Assembly: GCA_038030265.1 (NCBI GenBank)
Contig: CM075938.1
Span: 6,239,009-6,303,008 of the forward strand
Length of the DNA stretch: 64,000 bases
DNA from: Corythucha ciliata
Taxonomy: Eukaryota; Arthropoda; Insecta; Hemiptera; Tingidae
Direction of reading: 5' to 3'
Each line of letters begins with the position of its first letter. Position 1 is the stretch's first letter. The translations under genes and the position numbers were made by a program. The notes beneath the pieces are model-generated. The model had not been told where the DNA came from. It saw only the letters and a program-made list of their open reading frames with translations, and did not search any database. Below are positions 21,782 through 33,169 of this stretch, piece by piece.

Positions 21782-22924
21782 TCAGCTCATGTCCATTTCC
21801 GATGTGAAGCGTGGCAACTCTTGCCACTCCATCGTTGCCAACGTGAAGCTCTTTGATACGAGCCAATTTCCATTGAGTTGGCTTTGTGTTTTCGTTTTGA
21901 TAGTTACAAGTGTCCCAACAGGAAGATTACTTCGAGGAAACCTCCATTTATTTCTTTTCTGAAGAGCTGAGAGGTATTCAGAGCTCCATCTTTTCCAAAA
22001 TTGTTGAAATAGTTGTTGTACTCGATTCCATCTGTGTACGAGAGGTTTCTCATCCGACAAGTCCGTTTCCGTAGGCAGATTAATAGGTCCACCGATGAGG
22101 AAGTGCGCTGGCGTCAATGCAGCTGGGTCACTTGGGTCGTCCGAAATTGGCGTGATGGGGCGTGAATTGATGCACGCCTCTATCCCTGTGAGTAGTGTCA
22201 TGGCTTCTTCAAACGTGCAGATTATTCCGTTCATAGTCTTGGCCATATGACGTTTGACAATTTTCACTGAGGCCTCCCATAGACCTCCAAAATGTGGCGC
22301 GCCGGGAGGAATGAAATGCCACGTCATCCCGAGATCAGCACATTCTTTGTGAATCATTTGGTCTGTGACTAGCGGTCTTAATTCCTTTTTAGCGGCGACA
22401 AAATTTGTCCCGTTGTCCGAGAATATAGCTCTGGAGACTCCTCTTCGAGCAAAGAACCTTCGTAAGGCTGCTAAGAATGCTTTCCCACTCATATCTGTTA
22501 CCAGTTCCAAATGAACAGCCTTAACCGCGAAACACACAAAAACTGCAATGTAAGCCTTTTGTCTCACCGATTTCCTTGTGCCGACTTTTATCCAAATTGG
22601 TCCACAGAAGTCAACACCTGTGTTTTCAAAGCATCGACCCATCGATACTCTTTCCTTGGGTAATGGCGCCATATACGGATGTATGGCGTTAGGCACCGCC
22701 CTCCTGCAGATTACACATCCGTGAACAACAGCTTTCGCTGCGCTTTTACCGTTAATAGGCCAAAACTCAGCTCTAACCAAACTTAGTAAGGCTTGGGGAC
22801 CAACGTGAAAATATTTTTTATGATAGTCCGATAGAATTAGCTGTGTTATTTTGTGTTTATATGGTAGGAGAACGGGATGCTTCCTCGCTTCCGAAATGTT
22901 AGCGTTGTTTAGCCGCCCACCCAC
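21782..22924 (-). pseudogene. BEL integrase, main part
   Basis: Zinc-binding region (HGCVICRRA), then catalytic Asp in NTGVDFCGP, Asp in FSDNGTNFV, and Glu in HFGGLWEASVK. The C-terminal chromo-like tail shifts frame near 21880: text resembling RPVVKLCPL appears in another frame before the LTR. The fragment starts at a repeat of the N-terminal part because of the array insertion. Confidence 0.92.
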
Positions 22925-22927
22925 TCT
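22758..22927 (-). repeat. Direct repeat flanking the tRNA array, left copy
   Basis: 170 bp of BEL integrase sequence identical to 24280-24448 apart from a one-base T-run difference and possible end bases. Its right end is exactly where the tRNA-unit array starts. Confidence 0.88.
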
Positions 22928-23120
22928 CTCACCGCACCACCCTAGTCACAACTGTGAATTCGAGGGAGTGGGGAGGTTCTTAGGGGAATACTCCCCTCCT
23001 CACCGCACCACCCTAGTCACAACCGTGAATTCGAGGGAGTGGGGAGGCTGAAAATAAAGAAATAAATCTTTAAATTAAATACCTACTGCTTTACTTGTTT
23101 TGAGTTCCGAGAAAAAATTG

Positions 23121-23196
23121 CTCCCCAGGTGGGCTTCGAACCCACGACCTCCTGGTTTCGCGCCAGATGCTCTTGCCACCTAAGCTATCTGGGGAG
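23121..23196 (-). tRNA. tRNA-like sequence, array unit 1
   Basis: 76-nt tRNA-like sequence; the acceptor ends CTCCCCA / TGGGGAG pair, the B box is GGTTCGAAGCC and the A box TAGCTTAGGTGG. The putative anticodon loop CGCGAAA has G at position 33 where T is expected, so a working tRNA is doubtful. Confidence 0.5.
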
Positions 23197-23555
23197 TCCA
23201 CGCAAAGAGCGAATCCACCCAGGAGAAATCCCCTCTCGGAACTCAAACTGCACCTAACGGGTCAGTGCATGTCATACGTCATTTCTAATGTGTCCGGCAA
23301 TTAATTGAATAATTGAGCTTTAGATGACCCTATCTACGGACATTTAGGGGAATACTCCCCTCCTCACCGCACCACCCTAGTCACAACTGTGAATTCGAGG
23401 GAGTGGGGAGGTTCTTAGGGGAATACTCCCCTCCTCACCGCACCACCCTAGTCACAACCGTGAATTCGAGGGAGTGGGGAGGCTGAAAATAAAGAAATAA
23501 ATCTTTAAATTAAATACCTACTGCTTTACTTGTTTTGAGTTCCGAGAAAAAATTG

Positions 23556-23631
23556 CTCCCCAGGTGGGCTTCGAACCCACGACCTCCTGGTTTCGCGCCG
23601 GATGCTCTTGCCACCTAAGCTATCTGGGGAG
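23556..23631 (-). tRNA. tRNA-like sequence, array unit 2
   Basis: Same as the unit 1 sequence with one change in the anticodon stem (plus-strand GCCGGATG in place of GCCAGATG), which alters a stem pair. Confidence 0.5.
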
Positions 23632-23990
23632 TCCACGCAAAGAGCGAATCCACCCAGGAGAAATCCCCTCTCGGAACTCAAACTGCACCTAACGGGTCAG
23701 TGCATGTCATACGTCATTTCTAATGTGTCCGGCAATTAATTGAATAATTGAGCTTTAGATGACCCTATCTACGGACATTTAGGGGAATACTCCCCTCCTC
23801 ACCGCACCACCCTAGTCACAACTGTGAATTCGAGGGAGTGGGGAGGTTCTTAGGGGAATACTCCCCTCCTCACCGCACCACCCTAGTCACAACCGTGAAT
23901 TCGAGGGAGTGGGGAGGCTGAAAATAAAGAAATAAATCTTTAAATTAAATACCTACTGCTTTACTTGTTTTGAGTTCCGAGAAAAAATTG

Positions 23991-24066
23991 CTCCCCAGGT
24001 GGGCTTCGAACCCACGACCTCCTGGTTTCGCGCCAGATGCTCTTGCCACCTAAGCTATCTGGGGAG
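23991..24066 (-). tRNA. tRNA-like sequence, array unit 3
   Basis: Matches unit 1 across the tRNA-like region, including the non-T base at position 33. Confidence 0.5.
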
Positions 24067-24279
24067 TCCACGCAAAGAGCGAATCCACCCAGGAGAAATC
24101 CCCTCTCGGAACTCAAACTGCACCTAACGAGTCAGTGCATGTCATACGTCATTTCTAATGTGTCCGGCAATTAATTGAATAATTGAGCTTTAGATGACCC
24201 TATCTACGGACATTTAGGGGAATACTCCCCTCCTCACCGCACCACCCTAGTCACAACTGTGAATTCGAGGGAGTGGGGA

Positions 24280-24448
24280 GGCCAAAACTCAGCTCTAACC
24301 AAACTTAGTAAGGCTTGGGGACCAACGTGAAAATATTTTTATGATAGTCCGATAGAATTAGCTGTGTTATTTTGTGTTTATATGGTAGGAGAACGGGATG
24401 CTTCCTCGCTTCCGAAATGTTAGCGTTGTTTAGCCGCCCACCCACTCT
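24280..24448 (-). repeat. Direct repeat flanking the tRNA array, right copy
   Basis: Partner of 22758-22927; its left end is exactly where the array ends. Together they look like a ~169-bp target duplication around the array. Confidence 0.88.
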
Positions 24449-24784
24449 TAAAATTCCGTTTTCATCAGAGAATGCAGCTATCGGCAAGAGCTTACTGTCT
24501 TTAGATAGTAACTTTCCCTTCGCCAACCGAGAAACCTCTTTTGGGAATGCTTCTGCTTGAACGAGCTTCAAAACTGCAAACTTCGCTTCTTTCAATTCTT
24601 CTGACGATAAAAATCCGAGCCGTTTTGTAACAGTCATCCGAGCTTTGCAATTATGGCTAAATCTTAAAATGTAAGCCACAATTCGTAAAAGAGTTGACCA
24701 ATTAGAATAACGCGTCGTAACGCCCATTTCATCGGTTTGGACTGGGAGAGAATAAGTGAGTTTTTTTGTCTCAGGACAATTCAA
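24305..24784 (-). pseudogene. BEL integrase, N-terminal fragment
   Basis: Pre-integrase segment with VGGRLNNANI and the HPVLLPYKHKITQLIL motif typical of BEL/Pao, cut off where the tandem array begins. Its last ~169 bp (24280-24448) are repeated at 22758-22927 on the far side of the array. Confidence 0.85.
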
Positions 24785-24844
24785 AAGTGTCCTCTTCCAG
24801 GTTGGCCAGTCTCGTTGATTTGATTTTAAAAATTGTGGTCCTTC

Positions 24845-25933
24845 TCACCAAAGTTGATTTTTTGTAAATTCCGTCGTCACTTCTCCCCTTGAAGCGATGT
24901 CAGCAGGATTTTCGCGCGAAGCTACGTGATGCCACTGTTTCGGGTTTGTCGATTCTTGTATGATTGAAACCCTGTTGCCAACAAACGTCTTCCATTGTTT
25001 AGGACAACCATTTATCCACGAGAGAACTATTTCCGAATCCGTCCAGCAATGAAAATCAAGACCAGAATGTACCTTTAATTCCTTCAAATGGCTCAAGAGT
25101 TTGACTAGAAGAACTGCAGCCAAAAGTTCACACCGAGGCAGCGTAACCAAGTTTAGAGGGCATACTCTTGCTTTAGCCATCAACAGTCGTGACGAAAATT
25201 CTTTCTTCATGTCATCCCAGGACCGAATATAAATGCACGCTCCATATGCCTTTTCTGAACTGTCACAAAATCCATGAACTTCAGCGTATGTGAAATGACG
25301 TGTCACAACGCTACGAGGAATTCGAATTGGACCCATCTCTTCGAATCGTTTTCGAAAAACTAACCATTTTTCTTTCAGTGAATCCGGTAGTTGGTCGTCC
25401 CACGAGATAGACTCTCTCCACAGTTCTTGAAGATACATTTTTCCCCGAATCAATAATGGCGCCAACAATCCCAGCGGGTCCCAATACCCGTTAATGTCTG
25501 ACAAAATCGACCGTTTCGTGACTGAAGATCGCTTCCAACTCGATATTTCGAAAATTAATTGATCAGCTGAGGGATTCCAGGTGATTCCCAAAGCTCTAAT
25601 AGGCTCGTCACCACCGAGGTTAACACAGAAGTGTTCAATGGGAGCTCCCGACAACGCTCCAGATTCGCTCATCTTAGCCATGAACTCGGGGGAGTTGGAA
25701 CACCATTTCCTGAGAATAAAATTCTTTTCAGCCAGGATTTTGTAGAGTTTCTGCTGGGTCGTTAGTAAGTCGTCTAGTGAATCACACCCGGTTACCAAAT
25801 CGTCCATAAAAAATTGTTTCTTAATGATTCGAGACATCTCTGGTTCCTTTTCTTGAATTTCGTCCGCAATATAATGCAGGCACCTTATAGCTAAATAAGG
25901 AGCAGGAGCTGTTCCGTACGTTACCGTATTCAA
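24845..25933 (-). pseudogene. BEL reverse transcriptase palm and RNase H, 3' part
   Basis: Continues the polymerase in another frame, beginning LNTVTYGTAPAPYLAIR. The catalytic box reads FMDDLVTG. Connection and RNase H motifs follow (LSDINGYWDPLGLLAP, FCDSSEKAYGACIY, LPRCELLAA, WTDSEIVLSWI, RENPADIASRG). It ends at a TGA at about 24845 where this family normally has a second Trp. Confidence 0.92.
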
Positions 25934-28500
25934 TTTGTAATGCCGATCAATTTATTAGGATCCTCTCTCCAAAGAATTCGTTGGAAGTGCCGATCTGACT
26001 CCGATACCCAAATTTGCCGAAACAATTTCGCAACATCTGCGGTTAATCCGAAACGTGAAAACCGAAATGGAACCAATACATCTGAAATATCGTTTTGTAA
26101 CACCGATCCGACCATAAGAGCATCATTCAGACTTAAGTTTTTGTCTCCTCTGAACGAAGCATTGAAAACGACTCTGAGACTCGTGGTGGAGCTCTCCCTC
26201 AAAACTGCATGATGTGGCAGGTAGTAATTAGGCCTTTCTATCTCTTCAATTGGTAGTCTCTCCATGTGACCGAGTTCTATGTACTCATTTATGAACGCAA
26301 GGTACCTTTTCTTTAGTTCCGGATTTTTCTTAAAACGTGCTTCAAGAGCAAAAATTTGTTTCCGCGCACCGAACATGGAATTTCCGAGTTCCTCCGGGGA
26401 AATTTTAAATGGAAGTGAAATAATGAACCTTTGATCATGGTGAAATTGAACCGTATTTTTAAAATGATACTCACACTGTAGGTTTTCTTCCGTTCGCCTA
26501 GACGATTGAGAAGGCAGAGTCTTAGCCTCCGATGAAAACTCTAGCTCATCGCTGTCAGAGCCAGACCCGATGGTAAAAGAATTGACCGCCCGCGTGGATT
26601 TTTGTATTTCACCGACAAACACCCAACCGAAACTAGTTTTTATAAAATAACAATCCTTGTTGTCTGAATCCGGATAGAATTTTCCTTCTTTGAGAGTCTC
26701 GAAGAACATTTTACTGCCTATAATACCGTCAATATCGTCAGCTGATAACGAGAAAATTGTTGGATCAGCAATATTTTCCCGTACATGAGTGGGCAGATTC
26801 CACGATTCCATTTTTAAATGCTGAGCTGGGAGCCTTCCCCCAACAATTTTGGGCAGAACAAAGAATTCAATGTGTCTTGAGAAATCCGAAATTATTGATT
26901 TTATTTTTGCCGAAACATAACCTGGGGAATGAGTTTTCACACTGCCAATGCCGTTTACATCCATTTTACTGTTAATTATTTTCAAATTTAACCTGTTGAC
27001 GAATTGTTCCGAAATGAAATTTAGTTCCGAAATGAAATTTAGTTCCGAAGCCGAGTCCAGTAGGAAACGTCCAAAATGGGAACGACCGTCGCTAGATGGA
27101 AATTCGATTAGAGCAGTAGGGAAGATAACCTCACCCTTAATATTCGATGACAAAGCCGTGGAAATGCAAAATGAGTTTGATGAAACTGATTCCTCAATTT
27201 TTGTGAGGGGCCGTGATGAATTATTTGAGGGGCCGTTTGAGGTAGATGACGGGGACTGGTTGCATAGCAGGTAATTGTGTTTTTTGTTACACTTGGAACA
27301 CAGTCGACCCTTGCAATTCGCTGCTTTGTGCGAATAGCCCAAACATTGCCAACAACATCCGATTTTACTGACCATTTCCCTCCGATTGTCAACTGATTCC
27401 TTGAGAAATTTCCCACATTTGAAAACAGGGTGATCAGAAGATCCACATATTTTACATTTAGACCCATCAGGCTCGTTACTTTGAGACACCAAAGCCGTTG
27501 ACACTCCCCGCTTGGATGAATGAAGTTTCCCAGGTATTTCCTTTTCATTTTTCCTCTCAAATGCTTCCAAATAGTTGTACTGCCCGATTATAAATTCTTC
27601 AAGCTCTGAGTACTTCGGCATTTCTTTAGATGCTGCTGATTTTTGCTCCCAAGCCCTGAGCGTCCCTTTGTCGAGTTTGGACGTAAATAGATACGTCAAG
27701 AATGGGTCACCTGATTCTATTGATATGCCCATTTTCTTTAGAGCATTTAAGTTTTTGACAAAAACCCCATGTAATGACCGAAGGTCTTTGGCTGATTGGC
27801 TCTCCAGCCGCTTGCAATTAAACAAATTCCCCAAATGTGACTCCGTGAGTAATTTATTATTTTTGTAGTGTTGAAGCAATTTATCCCAAGCGAATTCATA
27901 ATTTTCGTCCGCCAAGCCGATACCGTCAATGACTTGAAGTGCTTCGTTTTCCAGGGTGCTCAACAAATAATGAAACTTTTGGATGTTTTTCAGCTGTTTG
28001 TTATCATGTATAATCGCTTTAAAGGTGTCATAAAAACGAAGCCAGTCTTCATTATTACCGGAAAATCTTTCAATGTTAACTTTAGGAATTTTAACTCCGA
28101 TATCCCCCGCGTCTGGTGTGGATCCCACACATTTAAGGTTGTCTGTTTTGTCAGAATCCGATTTTGTTAATTTGGCTGACAAAATGGCCCGAGCTTCATA
28201 AAATAGGTCTTGTACCTCCGTGTATTCGTCCCCCGTTAGATTAGTTGTTTGAGCAGTGTCTAATAACTCAAAATAGCACTCCTCGTATTTCGTGAAAAGA
28301 TCCCCCAAATTAGTCAATTTTGATTCCAAAATTAGTTGATCCGATGAAGTTACGTCCGTGTTGACTGCAAAGTCATAAATCCGCCGAATGTTTACCTCAA
28401 GCAATCCAAGCTTCGAATGTGATTTTTGAACATTTGAGTTCGTTTCCCCCGTGTCCGATTTTGATTTGGTTATCTTATTGGATTTTTTTCCAGAACGCAT
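25930..28500 (-). pseudogene. BEL gag-protease-reverse transcriptase, 5' part
   Basis: An 856-codon open frame starting MRSGKKSNKITKS. It carries a DUF1759-type gag region (KIPKVNIERFSGNNEDWL), zinc fingers (CKICGSSDHPVFKC, CWQCLGYSHKAANC), a retropepsin-like site (FLLDSASELNFIS) and the start of reverse transcriptase (SLRVVFNASFRGDKNLSLND, TADVAKLFRQI). A 15-nt in-frame tandem duplication near 27010-27045 repeats ELNFIS beside the protease site. The frame ends at TGA near 25931, where a frameshift separates it from the rest of the polymerase. Confidence 0.93.
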
Positions 28501-28773
28501 TTTGGAAAAGCCGAGCCGATTGAATTACCAGTATTTTAAGTATAAAAATGGAACGAACTCACCGCCGTAGTTATTGTTGTCCGATTAATTATTAGCCCTC
28601 GTGCTAATAATAATAAAATTGTAATTTTTGTCAAGTCCAGGAAATTCACACGAAATCATGTCCGGAGTGCATGGCACACAAATTCAGTCCGAGAACATAA
28701 AAACTGTCCGAGCCCGTGTTACCATTTACTACTAATTGTTATTTTCACATAAAAATCCGGTCCGTGAGGCCAA

Positions 28774-28962
28774 TGTTTTGTCGTGAATTAGGGATTAATT
28801 GAATATTTTAAATAGAGAGAATAAAAGTAGACTGTAATCCATATCGCATCACAAAAAACAAGTGAATTCCTTTTATTGATTATTAAATCTTCCCAGGTAG
28901 GTTACAAAAACTATTCTTTTTATATTTTATTTTATTTTTTTTTTTTGCGTTGTGTGCAAACA
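28774..28962 (-). repeat. BEL 5' LTR
   Basis: 189-bp LTR, the extra length being a longer T-run. The primer-binding region lies just inside it. The outer edge adjoins the right long direct repeat beginning at 28964. Confidence 0.9.
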
Positions 28963-28963
28963 T

Positions 28964-29525
28964 GGGTATGGTGGCCCCTCAATTGACAGCCCGCCAAAGT
29001 CCGAGTGTGTCGAATTTTTTGCGGGCCCAGTGAACATCCGGGCATGTATTGCTTGGCGGTGCGCCCGCGCCGTGACAATAGGTGAGGGTATTTTAATTCT
29101 TATGGGTGCCCGCCTGTACCTCGGTGACATACTCTTGAATCCCGCTTTAAATACTTGCGCATCTTAGAAAGAAAATGCCCTTCCTTTATTTATTTTTTAA
29201 ACTAAAGTTATAGGTATTTAGGTTGAAAAAATACAATATAATTATTTTAATTTGAAAACCCCTCCCAAGAAAAAGTCCTGGGGGCCTGTTCTATAACTTT
29301 TAACTGTCACTATCACTTTCTCTTTCCACCCGTCCTCCCAATCAACATGTGATTTAATTATGGGTGGACGGGTGGAAAAGGATATTCCTAGGAAATAGGA
29401 ATACTGAAATCTTACAGAACAGGCCCCCTGGTCACGCCAATGAATTAACAAATATATAAGAATATCAGGCCCCTCATTTCCACAGTTTTCTGGAGTGGAA
29501 CCCAACGAATTGTACGAAACTGCAG
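28964..29525 (+). repeat. Right copy of the long direct repeat flanking the BEL element
   Basis: 562 bp matching 20898-21456; it begins one base after the BEL LTR end and continues to ACTGCAG. Differences from the left copy are of the same order (about 1-2%) as the difference between the two LTRs. Confidence 0.85.
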
Positions 29526-29610
29526 GATCGGCCAATTAACTGGAACAAATCAAATCACTCCTGCCTCCTAGTAATAAACAAATTGTATTTTTACTTTTAG
29601 TATAGTAAAA

Positions 29611-30318
29611 GAAAGGTAGTAGATTGAACCAGCTGGTAACTCCAAAGTTGTGATTGAGATTTGTTCGGAGGGGTCTGGAGATGGTGTACTCAAAAGTCCC
29701 CGCCTTTAGCCCACGAGCTAGCTGCTGGACGTAGCAAAACGTACATCATTTTTCACTTTATTACTTGTAGTTCGTAAACTCTAGGTCCCACCCAAACACA
29801 CATGGGATAACAAAACAAAGTTGACAAAATTCCTCAAAAATTAGTCTTCGACAAGATTTTTGTAGCTTCAACCGCTTAAGAGATAATAGCGTTAAAAGTG
29901 ACACTATTCTCGAACCCCTTCACTGCTTTTTATGAACAATGCGTTGTAGCGTCCTCGCCGTTGACGTTACGACATTGGTGCATAGCAAAGAAGTTAATCA
30001 TCATGAAATTCTCTTTACAAAAAACAAAAATGATACTCGCTTATCTCCGATAGGTGTCGAGATACACGCAGTAGGAGAAAATTCCCTAACAACAAAAACT
30101 GTTATTTTTAAGGGGTGTCCTGTTAATTTGATGAAAACGGCTATCAGATAAACTAGTTTTGTTAACTTATCACAGGTAATTTGAAAAATAGCTTGAACTA
30201 ATGTGTCTTTAACCGTTTTAAGGCTCATTTTACGTCAAAGTTAGCTGTAGATGAGGATATTCGGCCTGTCCGTTCCGAGAACTGTAATGTTCGCGGGGAC
30301 ATGGAAACAAGCATTCTT
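29611..30318 (+). repeat. Left arm of a ~707-bp inverted repeat
   Basis: Reverse complement of 34243-34949 at very high identity. It contains ~70-codon open frames on both strands, mirrored in the other arm, with no recognised domain. Long open stretches on both strands of a repeat are weak evidence of coding. Confidence 0.88.
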
Positions 30319-30417
30319 TGGACTAGACTCACGGCTCCAAGGGTAGCACAATAGGCTACCTATAGGCTTCCTTGCTAAGGGGAAATTGCCCCCGCCCTTC
30401 AGATGAGATTGACCAGA

Positions 30418-30785
30418 CGTAGACTTGAGCTTTTTGATGGAAAGAGGTAATCTCTCCATGTTTAAAGAGTCTTTATTTCTTAATTTGTCACCGTAGTTTC
30501 GGTCGACTATACCATCTTCAGATAAGGTTTAGGGCGTAAAAACCACTCTCGCCACACGACTTTTACTAAAACGAGCCGTGATCACAGGCTACACATGAGC
30601 CTGTCGGATTAGCCTGTGATCATTGCTCGTTTTACTGAAAGTCGTGTGAAGAGGGTGGTTCTTACGCCCTAAACTTTGTCTGAAGATGGTCTAGCTTCAA
30701 TGAACCGAAACGATGGTCATGAATTAATAAAGACACTTCAAACGTGGAGAGATTAGCCTTTTTCACCAAAAAACTTGAGTCATCC
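30418..30785. mobile_element. Foldback MITE-like element
   Basis: Arms of about 170 bp (30418-30590 and 30602-30785) are imperfect reverse complements around a short centre containing GATCACAGGCTA / TAGCCTGTGATC. Arms include GGTAATCTCTCCATG and its complement. Non-coding. Confidence 0.75.
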
Positions 30786-30809
30786 AAACTGCACTATCTC
30801 ACCTCGCAT

Positions 30810-32800
30810 CAATACAATGAGACGATCAATGAGATTAAAAAACGCTCGTCTCCAGGAAATTCCGCACTCGCGTATGATCTTGCTTTCCTACATAAGTCGT
30901 CGAAAAAGCGAGAATTTTCAATAATGATGAGCAAAAATGGTCTTGGTCTTCTCGCGAGACTCTTGCAGCAAGACCAAGACCAAGACCCTCTAACAGCTGC
31001 AAGACCAAGACTTGAAATGCAAGACCAAGACTTTCTACAAGGCCTTACGAACGAGTCTTGCGCAAGACCAAGACTGTGTTGCAAGAGTCTTGCGAGTCTT
31101 GCAAAAAGAAGTTCTGCTTTTAAAAACCGAATTTTGTGGGTTTTGCTCTTCCAAGAACACATTTTGCTGATTTGGCTCCATTAAAACCTAGTTTTGGCGA
31201 TTTTTGCATCATCAAAAACACATTTTCGTGGCTTTAGCTCTTCATTTGTTCTAGGAAGAATTAGAAGGAATGAAGGGGGGAGAAGGTTTTCGGTTGGTTC
31301 CAAAAAGAACGACATTTTGTGATTTTGGATTTTTCTAACCCCAATTTCACCGGAAATTTTCAGTCTGCCATAACAAAAGTCTCAGAATTGGCACCTTCAA
31401 AATCCAATTTCACAGATTCTTGCCATTTTGGACCCCGCAATTTCGCGAATTTACCCGTTATTAAATACCAAATTACGCAGTTTTAGCTCTTATTGAAATC
31501 AGTTTTTTACAGATTTGGCTCTTCAGAAAACTTATTTCGCTCTTTTCAAACCCCAAGTCCTGGATTTGGCTCAATTCAAACCCAAATATAAATGCCCCAA
31601 TTTTTGTATATTATTTAAACTCTTTCAAAACGTAATTTCGTGAATTTGGCTCCTTCAAAAACTCACAGATGTTTGCCATATAAAAACAAACGTGAGTTTA
31701 GCTCTTTCTGAAATCTGTTCCACGGTTTCGGCCATTTATAAAAACTAAATAGTCGAAAAACGAAAAAAACAAATTTCGTGATTTTGGCGCTCAACCATAT
31801 TTTCGCTCTTCCACAACCAAATGTCACCGATTTTGCCCCTTTGATACCAAACTTCACGGATTTTAACCATTTAAATTTCCAGCCATTCTAATTTCGCGCA
31901 TTTTCATTATTTTTAAAAAAAAATGTGGCCCTTGTTCTTTCTGGAATCAGTTATACAGATTTCGCTGTTTCGAAAACCAAATGTTGCTCTTTCAAAAAAG
32001 AAATTCACGGATTTGGCTGGTTCAAATACCAAATTTTGTCATTTCGGCCATCGGCTCTCATAAACGTCAGTTTCATGGATGTCCGCTCTTTCATAGTCAA
32101 ATTTTGCGAATTTGGCTCCTAAAAACTGCAGTTTTTGGAAGTTTTGCTATTTCAAAAGCCAAATTCACATCCGCGCGTTAAAACCCAATTTCTTGGATTT
32201 GGCACCTTGAAAACCAATTTCGGGGATTTACGCTTTATTAAAATCAGCTGTTCCTTACCAGATGGACAGGTTTGGTTCGTTGAAAAAAGTAATTCAGCTT
32301 ATTTGAAACTCAAATTTCGTTATTTTGGCCTTCTCAAACCACACATGGTTGCAGAAGGGTGGGGCAGCTTACATTTTTTTCAGTATACGGCGAGATATGA
32401 AGGAAAAATACGAAGAACATCCAAAAATATCGGAGGTGGGGATAAATGAATAAAACTGAAAAAAAGAAATTTTTTATTTCATAAGTCCCAAACTAGGTTG
32501 TATTTGAGTTTTTTTTGATATGCAATGCAATTGTTTTCTTCAAAAAGAACAAAAAAAACAAAAAACGAAAGACAGACCACTCGAAGTAAATACGAAAAAA
32601 ATTAAATCAACAAAGCAAGACCAGCAAGACTCTTGCAGCAAGATCAAGACCCTCGAGTCTTGGTCTTGGTCTTGCTTTGCTCATTACTAATTTTCAAGAT
32701 AAAAGTTTATGTGGGTTTTACAGTTATTTCAGGGGTGAGACATGAAAAAAGATCGTACGCACGTGCAGAATCTCCTGGAGATTTAAATGAGGCCTTGATA
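30810..32800. mobile_element. Element with degenerate inverted ends and CAAGACC repeats
   Basis: Sequence at 30822-30890 is a diverged reverse complement of 32725-32800 (CTCCAGGA and GTATGATCTT / AAGATCGTAC). Just inside both ends are runs of CAAGACCAAGAC (30950-31105 and, opposite strand sense, 32610-32685). The core is a degenerate ~30-bp minisatellite. No protein-coding gene is visible. Confidence 0.5.
31110..32360 (+). repeat. Degenerate minisatellite, family c
   Basis: Irregular ~30-bp units contain TTTGGCTCTTTCAAAAACC followed by AAATTTCG. It fills the core of the 30810-32800 element. Confidence 0.6.
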
Positions 32801-33169
32801 TCCAGGATTGGTGCAGAAATACGGAATAATTTACGTAATGCCGAGTAGGCGACGTATGCTTGGAGGGGGTCCAGGAAACACATGTACAAGCCTCCCTTAA
32901 CCGCGTAAAGTTGAACAATTAACAGTGAATTTTGCGTCCTGTTCCTCCACAAAGACTGACAGCACAAACGACAGACTCACTTACGAGGTATCACGCCTTA
33001 GCCGACGATATTCATAATGGTATAGTAAGTGAAGGTAGGACAAAAAAGAGGACAGAAAGAGGACGAGTTGACGTGAGGTAATGACCGACAAACGTGGTGG
33101 TGGGGGGGGGGTTGCAAAATATTTCAAATATCTATGTCGGACACTCGCTTTTGGCTGTTTTATATTTTT

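Larger units (their letters stand above)
22928..24279 (-). repeat. Tandem array of 435-bp units each with a tRNA-like sequence
   Basis: About 3.1 units with period 435 bp (units start at 22977, 23412 and 23847). Each unit holds one tRNA-like sequence on the minus strand, flanked by inverted GAGTTCCGAGA / TCTCGGAACTC, and two copies of a short motif containing CACCGCACCACCCTAGTCAC. Units differ by only a few bases, so expansion is recent. The array sits inside the BEL integrase. Confidence 0.9.
21457..28962 (-). mobile_element. BEL/Pao LTR retrotransposon, interrupted
   Basis: LTRs at 21457-21641 and 28774-28962 differ by about one substitution and T-run length. On the minus strand they start TGTTTGCAC and end AAAACA. 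A purine tract adjoins the 3' LTR at 21642-21655 and a TGGCCTCACGGACCGG primer-binding region adjoins the 5' LTR. The internal order is gag with DUF1759-like region and zinc fingers, retropepsin, reverse transcriptase, RNase H, zinc-binding integrase, the BEL/Pao order. The frame is broken at about 25930 and 24844 and by a tandem array inserted in the integrase. Confidence 0.95.

Noticed and set aside
22928..24279. The repeated units as a CRISPR array
   Set aside because: Units are 435 bp, contain tRNA-like sequences and lie in a eukaryotic retrotransposon; there are no short repeats with unique spacers.
29939..30228. Open frames of 70-75 codons on both strands, repeated at 34332-34621
   Set aside because: They exist twice only because of the inverted repeat, and neither has a recognisable domain or start context.
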